This document shows, piece after piece, positions 10,320 to 20,700 of a stretch of DNA of 64,000 bases. The position numbers were made by a program, and so were the translations under genes. Position 1 is the first letter of the stretch; each line of letters opens with the position of its first letter. This stretch comes from Leishmania mexicana MHOM/GT/2001/U1103 (taxonomy: Eukaryota > Euglenozoa > Kinetoplastea > Trypanosomatida > Trypanosomatidae), in NCBI RefSeq assembly GCF_000234665.1, contig NC_018323.1, forward strand, positions 410,573-474,572, given 5' to 3'. The notes beneath the pieces were generated by a model, which saw only the letters and a list, made by a program, of their open reading frames with translations, did no database searches and was not told the DNA's origin.

Positions 10320-10343
10320 ATGCCGGTGCCTTGGCAGCCATGA
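10320..10343 (+). CDS. Seven-codon uORF overlapping the kinase start (ATGA)
   Basis: The first ATG after the predicted acceptor opens a frame of seven codons ending in TGA at 10341-10343. That TGA shares three bases with the kinase ATG at 10340-10342 in the arrangement ATGA. The peptide itself (MPVPWQP) is too short to judge. If the 10310 acceptor is used, ribosomes would meet this ATG first, and the kinase would need leaky scanning or termination-reinitiation. This is inference from sequence layout only. Confidence 0.4.
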   Translation: MPVPWQP

Positions 10344-13234
10344 CCCACGTGACTGCTCCGAACCCAACCTCGCACACCACGACGTTGCCGCGGAGCTGCT
10401 TGTACGTGTGGGTGGTGGGCAACCCGATCAGTGGCGGCGCACGAGGTGCGGTGCTGCTGGATCGAGTTGAGACACTGTTCTCCGAGTCTTTTGGCAGAGG
10501 TACAGTGCACACCACAGACAGCAGCAACCTCTTGCGCATCCTTTCCTTGCACCAGCCGGTGTCAGGGTCTTCATCGGAAGGGATGGAAAATGGAGCACAC
10601 GGGCGCAGCCCTGAAGCGCCATCGGCATCAGCGTGGGGGCCGGCGGCTGGCTCGGCACCACCATACTCGTCGGCTGTGAGTGCTGTATGGAATGTCACAG
10701 CAGCGGCCATGCCGGCGACCCCAGCCGACTGCGCACTGTCATCCATAGCATCCTCCGTTAGTGGTGTCGCGCTGCGTACGCTTATCGTTCGCACGAACCA
10801 ATGCGGGCACTTGAAGCCGCTGAGTCACGCGCTCAGCCAACTCATTCTGTGCTCGCGTCTCGACGACGATCGCCAGCGGCAGCCGCAGGGTCCCGCGCTC
10901 TCTTCCACGCAGCGCAGCGCCAGCGCTTCGGCAACTCTAGGGAACGGCAAGGGCGAGCGCGAATTGTCGCCGCTAGACATCGAAAGAACCTCCGCCACGT
11001 ACCAGCGCGCACGTAGCAGTCGTCCAGAGCAGCCGTCCACGCATCACGTTATTCTCATTGTTGGTGGCGACGGGACACTCAGCGAGGTCACGAATGGACT
11101 GTGCGAGGGAACGCTAGCCGGGTTCACACAGCTTGCACTGAGCGGCGGTTCTGGCGCCGACGCTGCCGCAGCCACATCGCACGCACACGTTGAGCGCGAG
11201 GCGGCGGTGTTGTCGCACCTTCTTCCCGCTGTTCTGTATCTGTCGGGAGGGACTGGCTCCGACTTTGCCAAGCTTGGATTATGTTGCCGCACTCCAGAGG
11301 ACGCTCTGCGAGTCGTGCGCGACGGACTCGCACGGAAGCTCTGCCCTGACACTAGCAGCCGCGTCGGCGACGATAGAGCACGCGTTGATAGCGAGGGTTG
11401 CAGAGCTATGGCTTCGAGCTCACCTGCTGCGCGGCAAAGTGTATCTGCGCCATCCGGGTTGTTCGCGTGTGCTGCGTACGCGGTTGATGTCGGCCGGATC
11501 GAGTTTCTGCGCACTGGCACACGACACTTCTTCATCAATGAGTGCTCCACTGGCATGTCATGCGACGTCATCCAGCGCGGGGAGCGGCTTAAGCACTGGC
11601 GATGGATCTCCATGCTAGGCGGTCTGGTGCTGTTTGCCGCGTCATCCTTTGTGTCACTGCTGCTCATGAGCCCGAAGCCACTGTACATCTGCAAGCTCCC
11701 CCCACGTGTGCCGCTGTCCGTCGCCTCGGCGGCCTGGACGGAAGACATCGGCACGGAGGGCGAGGCAACGGAGACCGGCGCGAGCCCAGAGCAGGCGAGC
11801 AAGGAAAGCATTGGCGGCAGCGACAACTACGTAGCTGGGGTGTGCAGCAGCGACACGGACTGCAATCCGATCTCCACAAGCCCGCTCTCCGAGGCGGCGT
11901 CAACTTCGCCGTTGGGATGGCCCCACTCCCTCACGTCGCTTGCCCCCTTTGCACACTTGAGCAAGCAGCTGGGGCGGTTGCATGCGCGACTGCGGCGGAG
12001 TGCGCACGTGGAGCCGAGGCCAGACCCTCCTGGTCGCCACTCAGACGCTTCCCGCGACACATCTACAAAGTACTGCACTCGGCTTGCAGCGCCAGCGGCT
12101 CAAGCCAAGAGCGGCGCGGCGGCGTACACGCTGCATGCGCGCACGCCAATGCCGCCTTTACATGCCAAGAAGGTTCGATGTACGCTTCAGACCCCCTCCC
12201 GTCAAATCCTGCAGCTCCTCGACATCAGCCCCGACGAACTTCAGGTGCACCGTATGCACCAAAAGCAGCGTGATACCGGGGCGCCGGCGATCACTTCCAG
12301 CACCGACTTAATCACCGTCACCTCGATGAAGGGCATGAGTAGGGACACCACGAGCAAAGGCGCCGCCCCCGCCACGAGCTCAGGGGGGGACGAGGAGCAA
12401 CATGAACATGTGCGCCGAAAGCTGAATGCGCAGATTCGCAGCGATGACTCCATTGGCGAGCACCACTGTCGCGCAGACAGTGGGGCCCTGTATGTCGACT
12501 CCGCGGCCGGCAGAGGTGGCGACGCGTGGCCACACGACGTCAATGATGATCATCTCATGTCGCTGACGTGGGTGGAGATGCCGTCGTCCATGGTAGCCTT
12601 CGCGAACGGTCGCTGGTACGGTGGAGGCATGCTCGTCGCACCGCACGCGGATCCAACAGACGGACTGCTCAGCTGCACGAACTGGGTAGCGACGATCCTG
12701 CCCTTTCTCTTCGGCGCTCCCTCCCTATACACGGGACGGCACGTGCACTGGCGCAGCACGAGCGTCTTTGACGGCGAGCGGTTTCTCGTTACGAACGGCC
12801 CCCCTCCCACTACCGCCGAGGCTACAACAACATATCTGGACAGCTTAGCAGACGCGCCTCTGGATGCAGACGAAGCGCTGTACATGGAGGCGGACGGCGA
12901 AGTGCTGGAAGCAGCGCCGGCCATTGTGGAGCTTTCCGGCAAGCTTATCTTTCTCGTTCCAAGCACAGCTACGGTGTGCCTTGGCAGTGCAGCTCCCGGC
13001 ACAACTCGCGAGCGTCTTGCCGCGCAGCAGCAGCAACAGTACGACGGCGGCGCGCGTTTGTTATCGACCGACTCCGACGTAGCGTTGTACACTCCCGGTC
13101 GACAACTTCGCAGCCTTCGCGACGGACTCGGCAGCTTGCTGAAGCGGCTGGCGGACTATGCGCAGCAGTGGATCGGCAAAGGCGGTCGTAGACGCGCCGT
13201 CAATAGTAGCGGCAGGGCTAATACGCGCTTCTGA
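10340..13234 (+). CDS. SKa: Sphingosine kinase (diacylglycerol kinase catalytic fold)
   Basis: This 964-residue lipid kinase should phosphorylate sphingosine with ATP to give sphingosine 1-phosphate. The first ATG is at 10340; the frame is open three codons further but starts there with TTG. The conserved blocks are in order: GNPISGG near residue 25 (nucleotide-binding start), GGDGT at 242-246 with the following LSEVTNG (hallmark of the DAGK catalytic family), SGGTGSD at 302-308, GGGM at 761-764 followed by an APHADPTDG block, and a late EADGE motif near 855. Family blocks are spread over about 860 residues by low-complexity insertions, which is far longer than the roughly 400-residue mammalian enzyme. 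A hydrophobic segment near 421-445 could anchor it to membrane. Leishmania SKa is a known large enzyme of this type. Ceramide or diacylglycerol kinase activity cannot be excluded from sequence. Confidence 0.88.
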   Translation: MTHVTAPNPTSHTTTLPRSCLYVWVVGNPISGGARGAVLLDRVETLFSESFGRGTVHTTDSSNLLRILSLHQPVSGSSSEGMENGAHGRSPEAPSASAWGPAAGSAPPYSSAVSAVWNVTAAAMPATPADCALSSIASSVSGVALRTLIVRTNQCGHLKPLSHALSQLILCSRLDDDRQRQPQGPALSSTQRSASASATLGNGKGERELSPLDIERTSATYQRARSSRPEQPSTHHVILIVGGDGTLSEVTNGLCEGTLAGFTQLALSGGSGADAAAATSHAHVEREAAVLSHLLPAVLYLSGGTGSDFAKLGLCCRTPEDALRVVRDGLARKLCPDTSSRVGDDRARVDSEGCRAMASSSPAARQSVSAPSGLFACAAYAVDVGRIEFLRTGTRHFFINECSTGMSCDVIQRGERLKHWRWISMLGGLVLFAASSFVSLLLMSPKPLYICKLPPRVPLSVASAAWTEDIGTEGEATETGASPEQASKESIGGSDNYVAGVCSSDTDCNPISTSPLSEAASTSPLGWPHSLTSLAPFAHLSKQLGRLHARLRRSAHVEPRPDPPGRHSDASRDTSTKYCTRLAAPAAQAKSGAAAYTLHARTPMPPLHAKKVRCTLQTPSRQILQLLDISPDELQVHRMHQKQRDTGAPAITSSTDLITVTSMKGMSRDTTSKGAAPATSSGGDEEQHEHVRRKLNAQIRSDDSIGEHHCRADSGALYVDSAAGRGGDAWPHDVNDDHLMSLTWVEMPSSMVAFANGRWYGGGMLVAPHADPTDGLLSCTNWVATILPFLFGAPSLYTGRHVHWRSTSVFDGERFLVTNGPPPTTAEATTTYLDSLADAPLDADEALYMEADGEVLEAAPAIVELSGKLIFLVPSTATVCLGSAAPGTTRERLAAQQQQQYDGGARLLSTDSDVALYTPGRQLRSLRDGLGSLLKRLADYAQQWIGKGGRRRAVNSSGRANTRF

Positions 13235-14706
13235 AGCACACGCTATATGAGAGCGCGCGATGGCTTTGAAGGCGTGTTTGTATCTCGGAGCGCACTTTAC
13301 GTTGAAGGGGGAGGGAGGAAGGTAGGTGGCAGGAAGAAGGCACACGCAGCACGCGGTTCATAGCGGGGGACGGATACCTTTGCCTCTCTTGCATCTTTTC
13401 CTCCTCCCCCTCCCTGCGCGTGTGCGTGTGCCACCCTCCAGAACATCATCATCATCATCCTCTCCCTTTGCTACGTGTGCATCTTCGCATCACGGATGCC
13501 CATTCGTGTGCCCTTCTTCCTTGGGCTATTTTGCGTTTTCTTTTCTTTCAGGCCCTCGCTCGGCCACCACCATCACCCCCTTCTCCTCCTCACCCCCCCC
13601 TCCCCGCGGAGACAGAGGAAGAACAGCTACACGTCTGCGCACGGTGAATGGCATGCGTTGCGCATGCAGACGCGCGTCCGTCGTCTTTATATATATCTTT
13701 ACATCTCTCCTCCTCCCTTCCTCGAAGGCCATGTAGAGAGCGCAACGAGGAAGGACATCCATTGCGGTGCGCACGCACACACACACTCACACACACACGC
13801 GCGCACACCTCACAAGTGGAAGGGGTCGAGGGGGGGCATGAACATATACGCACGCACGCGCTCGCGCTATGAGGAAGGCAAAGAGCGAGGCGACATCCAT
13901 GAGGTATGTGCCTTGGCCGCCCTCAGGTGTGCAAGTGCGCCCAAGATTCGGAAAATGCAACGGCTGCATCCCTTGCCCTTTGTTTTCGCGGAGATGCACA
14001 CGTAGCATGGTCCGTTCAACCTATTCACTAGCTCTTCTCTTTACATGTATACGTCTCTTGCCGAGGTGCTTCGAGCAGAAAAACATCTGGCGCTGCCTCT
14101 CCATCCTCCTCTCGCTCGCTCACGGTTTTTTGAGCGTCTGTGATGGCCGCTGCGCTTCACACTCTTCTGCCGTTCCCTTGCCCCTCCTACATCGCTTCCT
14201 CACCACCTCTCCCCTCCCCATCAAAGCTGTGGCTGGCAGCGCTAGCGTGACAGACGGACTCGTCGCTGCTTCGCGTAAGACACGATTCAAGGCTCAAAAC
14301 GTATACGTACACACACACGCACACGCACACGCACCACCGACCGACAGCATCCACGTTGGGCGCGCCGTCCGGGCGCCATCATGCCCTTTTCTGTCGTCAT
14401 CCCTTACGTTAGTTTTCGTTTTTTTCCCTAGACCTACTTAGAAGCACACTTGCAGGCGCACACATTAACTTCTCCGCACACCATCCTCAGACCTTATCCA
14501 CCACCCACTCACAGACACGCGCACACGTACACCTCTGTACCAGGGCCTCTGTGTGTCTGCTGCTTGCCGCCATCCCACCACCACCTCCTCCTCCTCTAGA
14601 TCTGCAGCTGTGTACTTTCCGTTGCGCTCGACGCATCGGCGTGGGCCTTCGCCGACCCTGCACCCCCCCCTTCCCCATCCCCAACTAAGCGACCACCGCA
14701 GATAGG
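13235..14706. other. Intergenic spacer, 1.5 kb
   Basis: Pyrimidine-rich blocks (about 13370-13500, 13560-13605 and 14560-14600) alternate with CA/AC runs near 13770-13805 and 14308-14335. A 190-codon reading frame at 13869-14441 has irregular composition and no ATG with a good acceptor context, so I treat it as chance. No other gene is visible. Confidence 0.65.
14661..14701 (+). promoter_or_regulatory. Probable spliced-leader acceptor for the 14707 gene
   Basis: A CACCCCCCCCTTCCCC tract is followed by AGs at 14688-14689 and 14700-14701. The ATG at 14707 is the first after either, giving a very short leader. This supports 14707 as the start. Confidence 0.5.
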
Positions 14707-17700
14707 ATGATCTTTATCGAGCCGGATGTGGACTGCTTCCGGCTGCACCTGCGCGACGTGCACGTGCCAGTACCAGTTCTCGAGCAAGCCCCGGACACCA
14801 TCGCGGCTGCAACGGCCTCAGCGCCAACGTCGGCGCGCGCTACTGGGGTGCCTCAGTGCAAGGAGCTAAATGATGGCGACCACGACGCGCCTCTGCCACA
14901 CAAGGGCTTGAAGGTGGCGACAGCGACGGAGACAGCAACTGTCAGGCGTCCTGACTCTGCCGCGCCCTCCGTCTCGCCCTCTACTGATCCCTCAAAGGTG
15001 CTGGCAGCCGAGCGAGAGCACTTGCACCGGTGCGAGAGCGGCAACGACAACGACCGCGGCCTCTTGGAGGATGAGGCCCCCTCGTGCGCCAAGATAACCC
15101 TCGAGGAACGCGCCGACGCTGTGCATCGAGCGCTGTTGAGCGCGCTGCACGCCCGCTTCCCCTACGAGGCCGTCGACACGCTCGAGTACGCCTACATTCT
15201 CGTTGTCACGCACCACGTCGCCCCGTTGCTTGCCAGCCAGGCCTTCAACGAGGGTGAATTGGGTGGTCTCACCTCCTTCAGCGGCCTCCTGCCGGAGGAG
15301 CTGCGCTATCGCACTTTTCCATCCCACCTCAACGCCGTCCTCGATCCGGCGTCAGCCTTCGCAGCCGCAACGACCTCCGCGAAGCCGGTGTCGCCAGAGA
15401 CAACGAGTGGAGTAGCAGCTGACTCCGCCGCCGCGCCATCGGCGACTCGACCGTCCATCCGCGTCACGGACGACGATGCAGCCGCTCGCGCGGCACAGGA
15501 GAAAGAGAGCGCCGCTCGCGCCACTGCGCAAGTGCTGCACAACGTCGTCACGACACCTCCCTTCTTCGACTCGATCTTTCTACTCTCCCGTGCCCTGACC
15601 CCAGAACAGCAGGCGCTATATTACGAGGTGCAGCTCAGTGGTCGCTGCCCCGTCCGCTGTGAAGCCGTGCACCGAGGCAGCGGCACCAACACGCAGATGG
15701 AGTCCTTCTCTGTCATCCAGGGCCGCTTCGTCCACTGCGTGCCAGCGGACGGCGGTGGCGGCGGCAGTGTGGGGACAAAAGCCGCGACTGCCACCACTTC
15801 GAACAGCGGCCTTCGCCGCGTGGCAGGTGAAAGCCAAGGCTACAGAGTGCCATCCTCGGAGCCCAACGGCGATGGGCCTGCAGAAGGGGCATCGCCGCCA
15901 ACGACATTGCCGGCGGCTCGCTCACTCTACTTCTCCGTCTACCGTATTCCTCTTACCCGCTTTCGCCCTGCCGAGCAGCAGTACTACACGAGCCAACGCG
16001 AGGAGCTGCGGTGGCGTCAGCGGCACCGCTGCCGGTCGAGCTATCGCAAGTTGCAGCGAAACGGGCAGCCTGTCGAGCAGGCGTCCAGTGCTGCAATACC
16101 GTCGTGCGGTTCGTGGCGTCGCCCGCAGAGAGAGAGCGGCAGTGTCGACGCTGCTCGCGACGCATGCGGCTGCAGTTGCAGCAGCGAGAGTGAGAGCGAG
16201 AGCGAGGACGATGAAGAGGACTGGGAGGGAGAGGTCGATCGTTCAACGGGGAAGGCAGTTTCTTCGCCATTCAGCGCCAAGTCACGGCGTACCCGCGACG
16301 TGGCCGATGCGATCGACAGGCTCCTCTGCAGCGAAGGTCATGGTGTTCACGACGCGGCGGAACAGACGTCAACGGCGGAGCAGCGCAGCGCAGCTCGCTT
16401 CTTCCGAACCTGTCACGAGGTGCTCACAAACTACGCGATGGCGCATTCGCCGTATGCGGCGACGGGCGCAGTGGAAAACGAAGAACCGGCAGCGAGGACG
16501 AAAGCGGCAACACACGGCGCGCCCTCCCCGTCGTCGCCCGCCACGACAGCAGCCGTGCTTTCTTCTGAACATCAGCGGCAGCTGCACCCCCGAATGCCGT
16601 GGTTCCCACGCCGATTCCCTGGCGTCTCTTACGTTGGTGTCACCCGTCTCCTCTACTCGCTGGCCCCGTGCGACTGCTACCACTTGGTGATGAAGGACCA
16701 CAACCCTTTCTACTACGCGAACTCGCGTCGCGCTTCTTACGAGTCGCAGACTGTGCCGCTCTGCCTCGTCTCAGACGCCTCATCCGAGACCGGTGGCAGC
16801 GGAGGCGGCGCGCTGCAGCTGGCACAGCGTAAATCAAATTCGTTGCCGCGTGCACGGTCGCCTGAGCCAGGCTTGACAGAGCAGACGTTGTTGCGAGGTC
16901 GCACGGTACCGGGCCCCAGGACCGACACGCTGGCCGTCGCCGATGGTGCTGGTGGCGTGCCAGCTGGCAGTGGCCGGGAGGGCCTGGTGTCTACTCCGTT
17001 TCCGTCTCGCGCGCCCTCTCCCGAGCGTGCCAACCAAACGTCTTCCCAGGCCCGGGTAGCGGCCGCAGCGACAAAGCACGCCACGTCGAATCCCCCGCAC
17101 TCGTCAGCATCGCCGCAGTCGCGCGGAAGCCTCGTCTCGGCCACGGACGGGTTCCTCCGTGTGTCGGCGTCTCTCGTCTGCAACAACATCTCCGGGAACC
17201 CACAAGCGAGACAGCAAAGCCTCACGGAGAAGGGGGTCCGCATCCCCAGCTTTCTCTTACCTGATAATGTGCGCACCAGGGGTGGCACTGGCGCGGGCCC
17301 GAGCTGTCGAAATCCGTATGACGCCGCTTCGGCAGACGGCGGCGCCGCTACCGCCGCCGTGAACCTCTTCAAGGCACTTTCGCAGTCGTCGCTCGCGCAG
17401 CACAAGCTGCGGTACGGCTGCATACGCTCCGTCATCTCTGTCGCCGTGTTGGACAGCTCGCCGCGGATGTCAGACGGCAGCCCTGCCGTCTGCAGCGGCG
17501 GCGGTGCGAGCTCGGACGGGGCTCGACGGGGCGGTACCCTTGAGGCGACGCAGATGCAACTCAGCCAGCACTACTGCTGCCGCGGCCTCGTCGACCACAC
17601 GTGGCTCTCCATCCCCGTGCAGCGCACGCCAGCGGCGCAGGACGCGATTCAGTGGATGCCGGTGATGCTCGGCTCCACTGACTGCGTGAGCGACGTCGGG

Positions 17701-20700
17701 TTGCGGACAGCCGTGCATCTCGGCATTTTCCCTCGTGCGTCACCGCCGTCGTGCGGTGCGAGTAGCGGCCCTGCCGGTCTCATGCCTGCATGCTTGGCCA
17801 CGCCAGCAGACCAGCTTGACGGAGTTCGGCCAGCCCGTGAAGGTGCGCTGTCGTCGCTGAAGCCGTTTAGGTTCAGGAGGGAGAACCCTACTGCGGCACT
17901 GAGGCAGACGGTGAGCAGTGGTGCCGCCGCTGCTGCCGACAACGCCCTCGCAGGTGCCAGAGTTTCAAACGACAAGAAGGGCATGAGCAATGCGATGCCT
18001 CCAGTGGCACCACTTCGAGCGCGCCCCGTCAACAGTGCTGACGACAGTGTCACTGCTGCCATCAGCCTCGGAGCGTTTCCACGAAAGATTCAGGAGAGCA
18101 GTCCATCGGCGCAGGGCGGAGAAGCGTATGGAAGAGACGCAGCCTCTGCACCCGCTACTAGGATCGCCGAGGCGCGGTCGTCCACGTTCGGTGCGGTGGG
18201 TCGATTAGAGCAAGCCCGCACGCCGCTGGCCTCCCTCACCACCCTTCCCAAGACAGGCGATGTAGCACTTGCTTTCGACTCCACTGGAGGCAGCCAGTCC
18301 CACGCGGTGCCGCCGCGCAGTACCACACCGTGGGACCGCCTGTCCTTCACGGCGACGACGACGACGGCCGAGAATGGCGAGATGGGCAGCGAACATGCCC
18401 ACGTGGACATCGATAATGAAGAGGAGCAAGTGCGTGCCCCTACCCCTCCTGCGACGGCCACGTCGGTGCGGATCGAGCGTGGTGGTATCGCACTTACCTT
18501 TGACGCGGGGTCAGCGCAGCAACGGAAACCGCCGTCATCCTCTGCGGCCGGTGGCGCACCAACGGCATGCCGACGGAGCAGCAACCCGACCACTGTGAGT
18601 GCTCGCTGCTCTGCGGGGTTTCCGCGCAACTGCAGCAGGTATGAGGACGGTGTGATGAAGGGCACAGACCACAACGAAGAGTCCGTCGTGGTGACTTCGG
18701 ACTTCTCTGACGGCGACGGCGATGATCCTGAGCGTCGCCTGTCGCCGTCCGGCGCCCGTACACCCGCAAGAACACCGCAGGCGTTGGCGCGGACGCCACC
18801 GCGAGGCAACAAGATGGCACGCATGTTGGCGGCAGCCGAGGATGCGGACAAGGAACGCCGTCGTGGTGGCGGTTCGAAGGCTAGCGAGCGAGCCAGCGGC
18901 GCCATCACAGCGGTTCTACAAAGCTATTCCGCCGGAACTCGCGGTTCACCACAGGCGTCAACGAGGATAATCAGCTGGGCCGACAAGTCCCTTCCAAACG
19001 CATCGGCAACGAGGACCGGCAACCGCAGCGGCGGAAGCCTACACTTTTCATCCGTCTTCCACACGGCAGTGGATGGCACGGCAATGGCGGACAAGGAGCA
19101 GCTCGATGCGAACCGCAGCGTACGCGGACGTGGCGCAGCGTTGATGCCGGCAACGTATGGGGCGGCAGCGGAGCGCCGTGCCGGGGTGTTCGGCACCGGC
19201 GGCAGTACTAGCGTCAACAGGAGCAGCGGGCCTCTACCACCCAGCCTCTCGGCCCCCCGCTCCAATCCCTTTCTTCTCCAGCTTCACAGGACGCCAGCTG
19301 CGAACAGCAGCCAACCGTACCTCATAGATGCGGGCACACCACCGCGTCCCTCGCCGCTACCACGTTGCTTCGCGGGATGCACTCCATTCCAACCTGCCAG
19401 CGGACTGCCCCAACACGTACCGCAACACCAGCACCAGACACCAATCCCGGCCAGTCGCCCCACAAGCGTCAGTGCAACGCCAACGCAGCGCTTCTCTGTT
19501 CCCTTCGCGCTGTTTGGCCAGGGCGCGGCGTTGCGCTACCAAACAACGGCACCGACGCTGGAGCAGCAACTGCTGCCGCACACACACCAGCACGGCGCAG
19601 GTGTAACCGGCTTCGCCGCCGTCGCCGCCGCACCGCACGCGCGCGTCCCGCCGTCGACTCTGAACCTCTCCGCCTCTGGCGTGTCGCTTAGCAGCAATAG
19701 CGGCTCGGGAAGCATGTGCCTGCCACTCCGGCAGCACCCATCAGCGTCGCCGCCGCCGCAGGAGTGCTTCTTTGACGACCCCGCTGCTCTACGTACAACG
19801 TGCGAAACGCGGGAACTCCGTCGTGGCACTGCGAGCACCGCTACACCGACGGCCACTAGCGACTGCAGCACCGCTCCGCGCGGTGCGCAGAGTGCGGCCA
19901 GCGCACCATCCTACTTTGCCATGGCGTGGAACGCGCGGCAGACGGCACAGGGGGCACCACAGCAGATTGCGCAGCAACAACAGCGCCTCTCAGGCGGCAT
20001 CGCGGAGCACCCCTTATCATCCGCCTGGCTCTCTCCTCTGCCACGACACGCAACACACGAGCAAGCGCAGGCGCCACAGTCGCGTCCCCGCATCTCCTTC
20101 TACCCTCTGGCGCCGCTGCAGGGTCCGCCATTTCCGTTCGCCGCTGCGCGGGGCGCGCCGTCGTCGTCGTCGGCGGCGCCGCTGTTGAACCCAAGTGACT
20201 ACTACACGCCCCCAGCGCGGCAAACCATCGGCGCTGGTCGCCTCTCGTTGTTCTCGTCTCCTCTGGCACCACGCCGTGGCAGTGGTGGTGGTGGCCCAGC
20301 CACCCCGGCAGTCAATGCGTGTGGTCTAAGTCGTACCCTCTTCATCGACGAGTACGATGACGGGGCTACCACAGCCGGCTCAGCGTCACACCTCCGCGAC
20401 GATGTTCGGGCGGCAAGCCGTGTGCGGCCGCGTGGCGTCTCGGCGATGGATGCCGCGTGGTGGCAGCCCGTTCGCGAGTTAACCTCCGCGCCGAATCTCC
20501 GCCACGGACCTGCAGCGCCGGCAGCGGGTCATTCGCGCTCCAGCACGAGCGCGCTGCGCTTGTCTGGTGCCGACCAGCCGTACAACCTTCCGCTGGGCTC
20601 CACCTCGAACCCTCACGGCCATCACGGCGACCTTTGGGGTGATTGCGGTGGATGTCGCAAAGTCTGCGCCACCGCAGCCGGCGATGCCGCCTTGCAGCAA

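Larger units (their letters stand above)
7450..10339. other. Long intergenic spacer, 2.9 kb
   Basis: This is the longest gene-free stretch in the window. It contains an 89-bp module at 8416-8504 that recurs at 28132-28220, a GTGCGGC-type minirepeat near 8210-8245, a (CA)n run near 9184-9208, a G-rich tract at 9337-9367 and a long (TG)n run at 9917-9959. Pyrimidine-rich blocks at 9380-9480 and 9540-9590 create short hydrophobic reading frames that I reject as genes. It should include a long 3' UTR for the upstream gene and the 5' leader of the kinase gene. Confidence 0.7.

Noticed and set aside
11044..11826. 260-codon minus-strand frame inside the kinase gene
   Set aside because: It is antisense to conserved kinase motifs, so the + strand explains the sequence.
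13869..14441. 190-codon frame in the spacer before the 3775-residue gene
   Set aside because: Composition is irregular, it includes a CA-repeat translation, and no clear acceptor precedes it.
18090..18908. 272-codon minus-strand frame inside the 3775-residue gene
   Set aside because: Shadow of the + strand frame, with low-complexity translation and no acceptor in its orientation.
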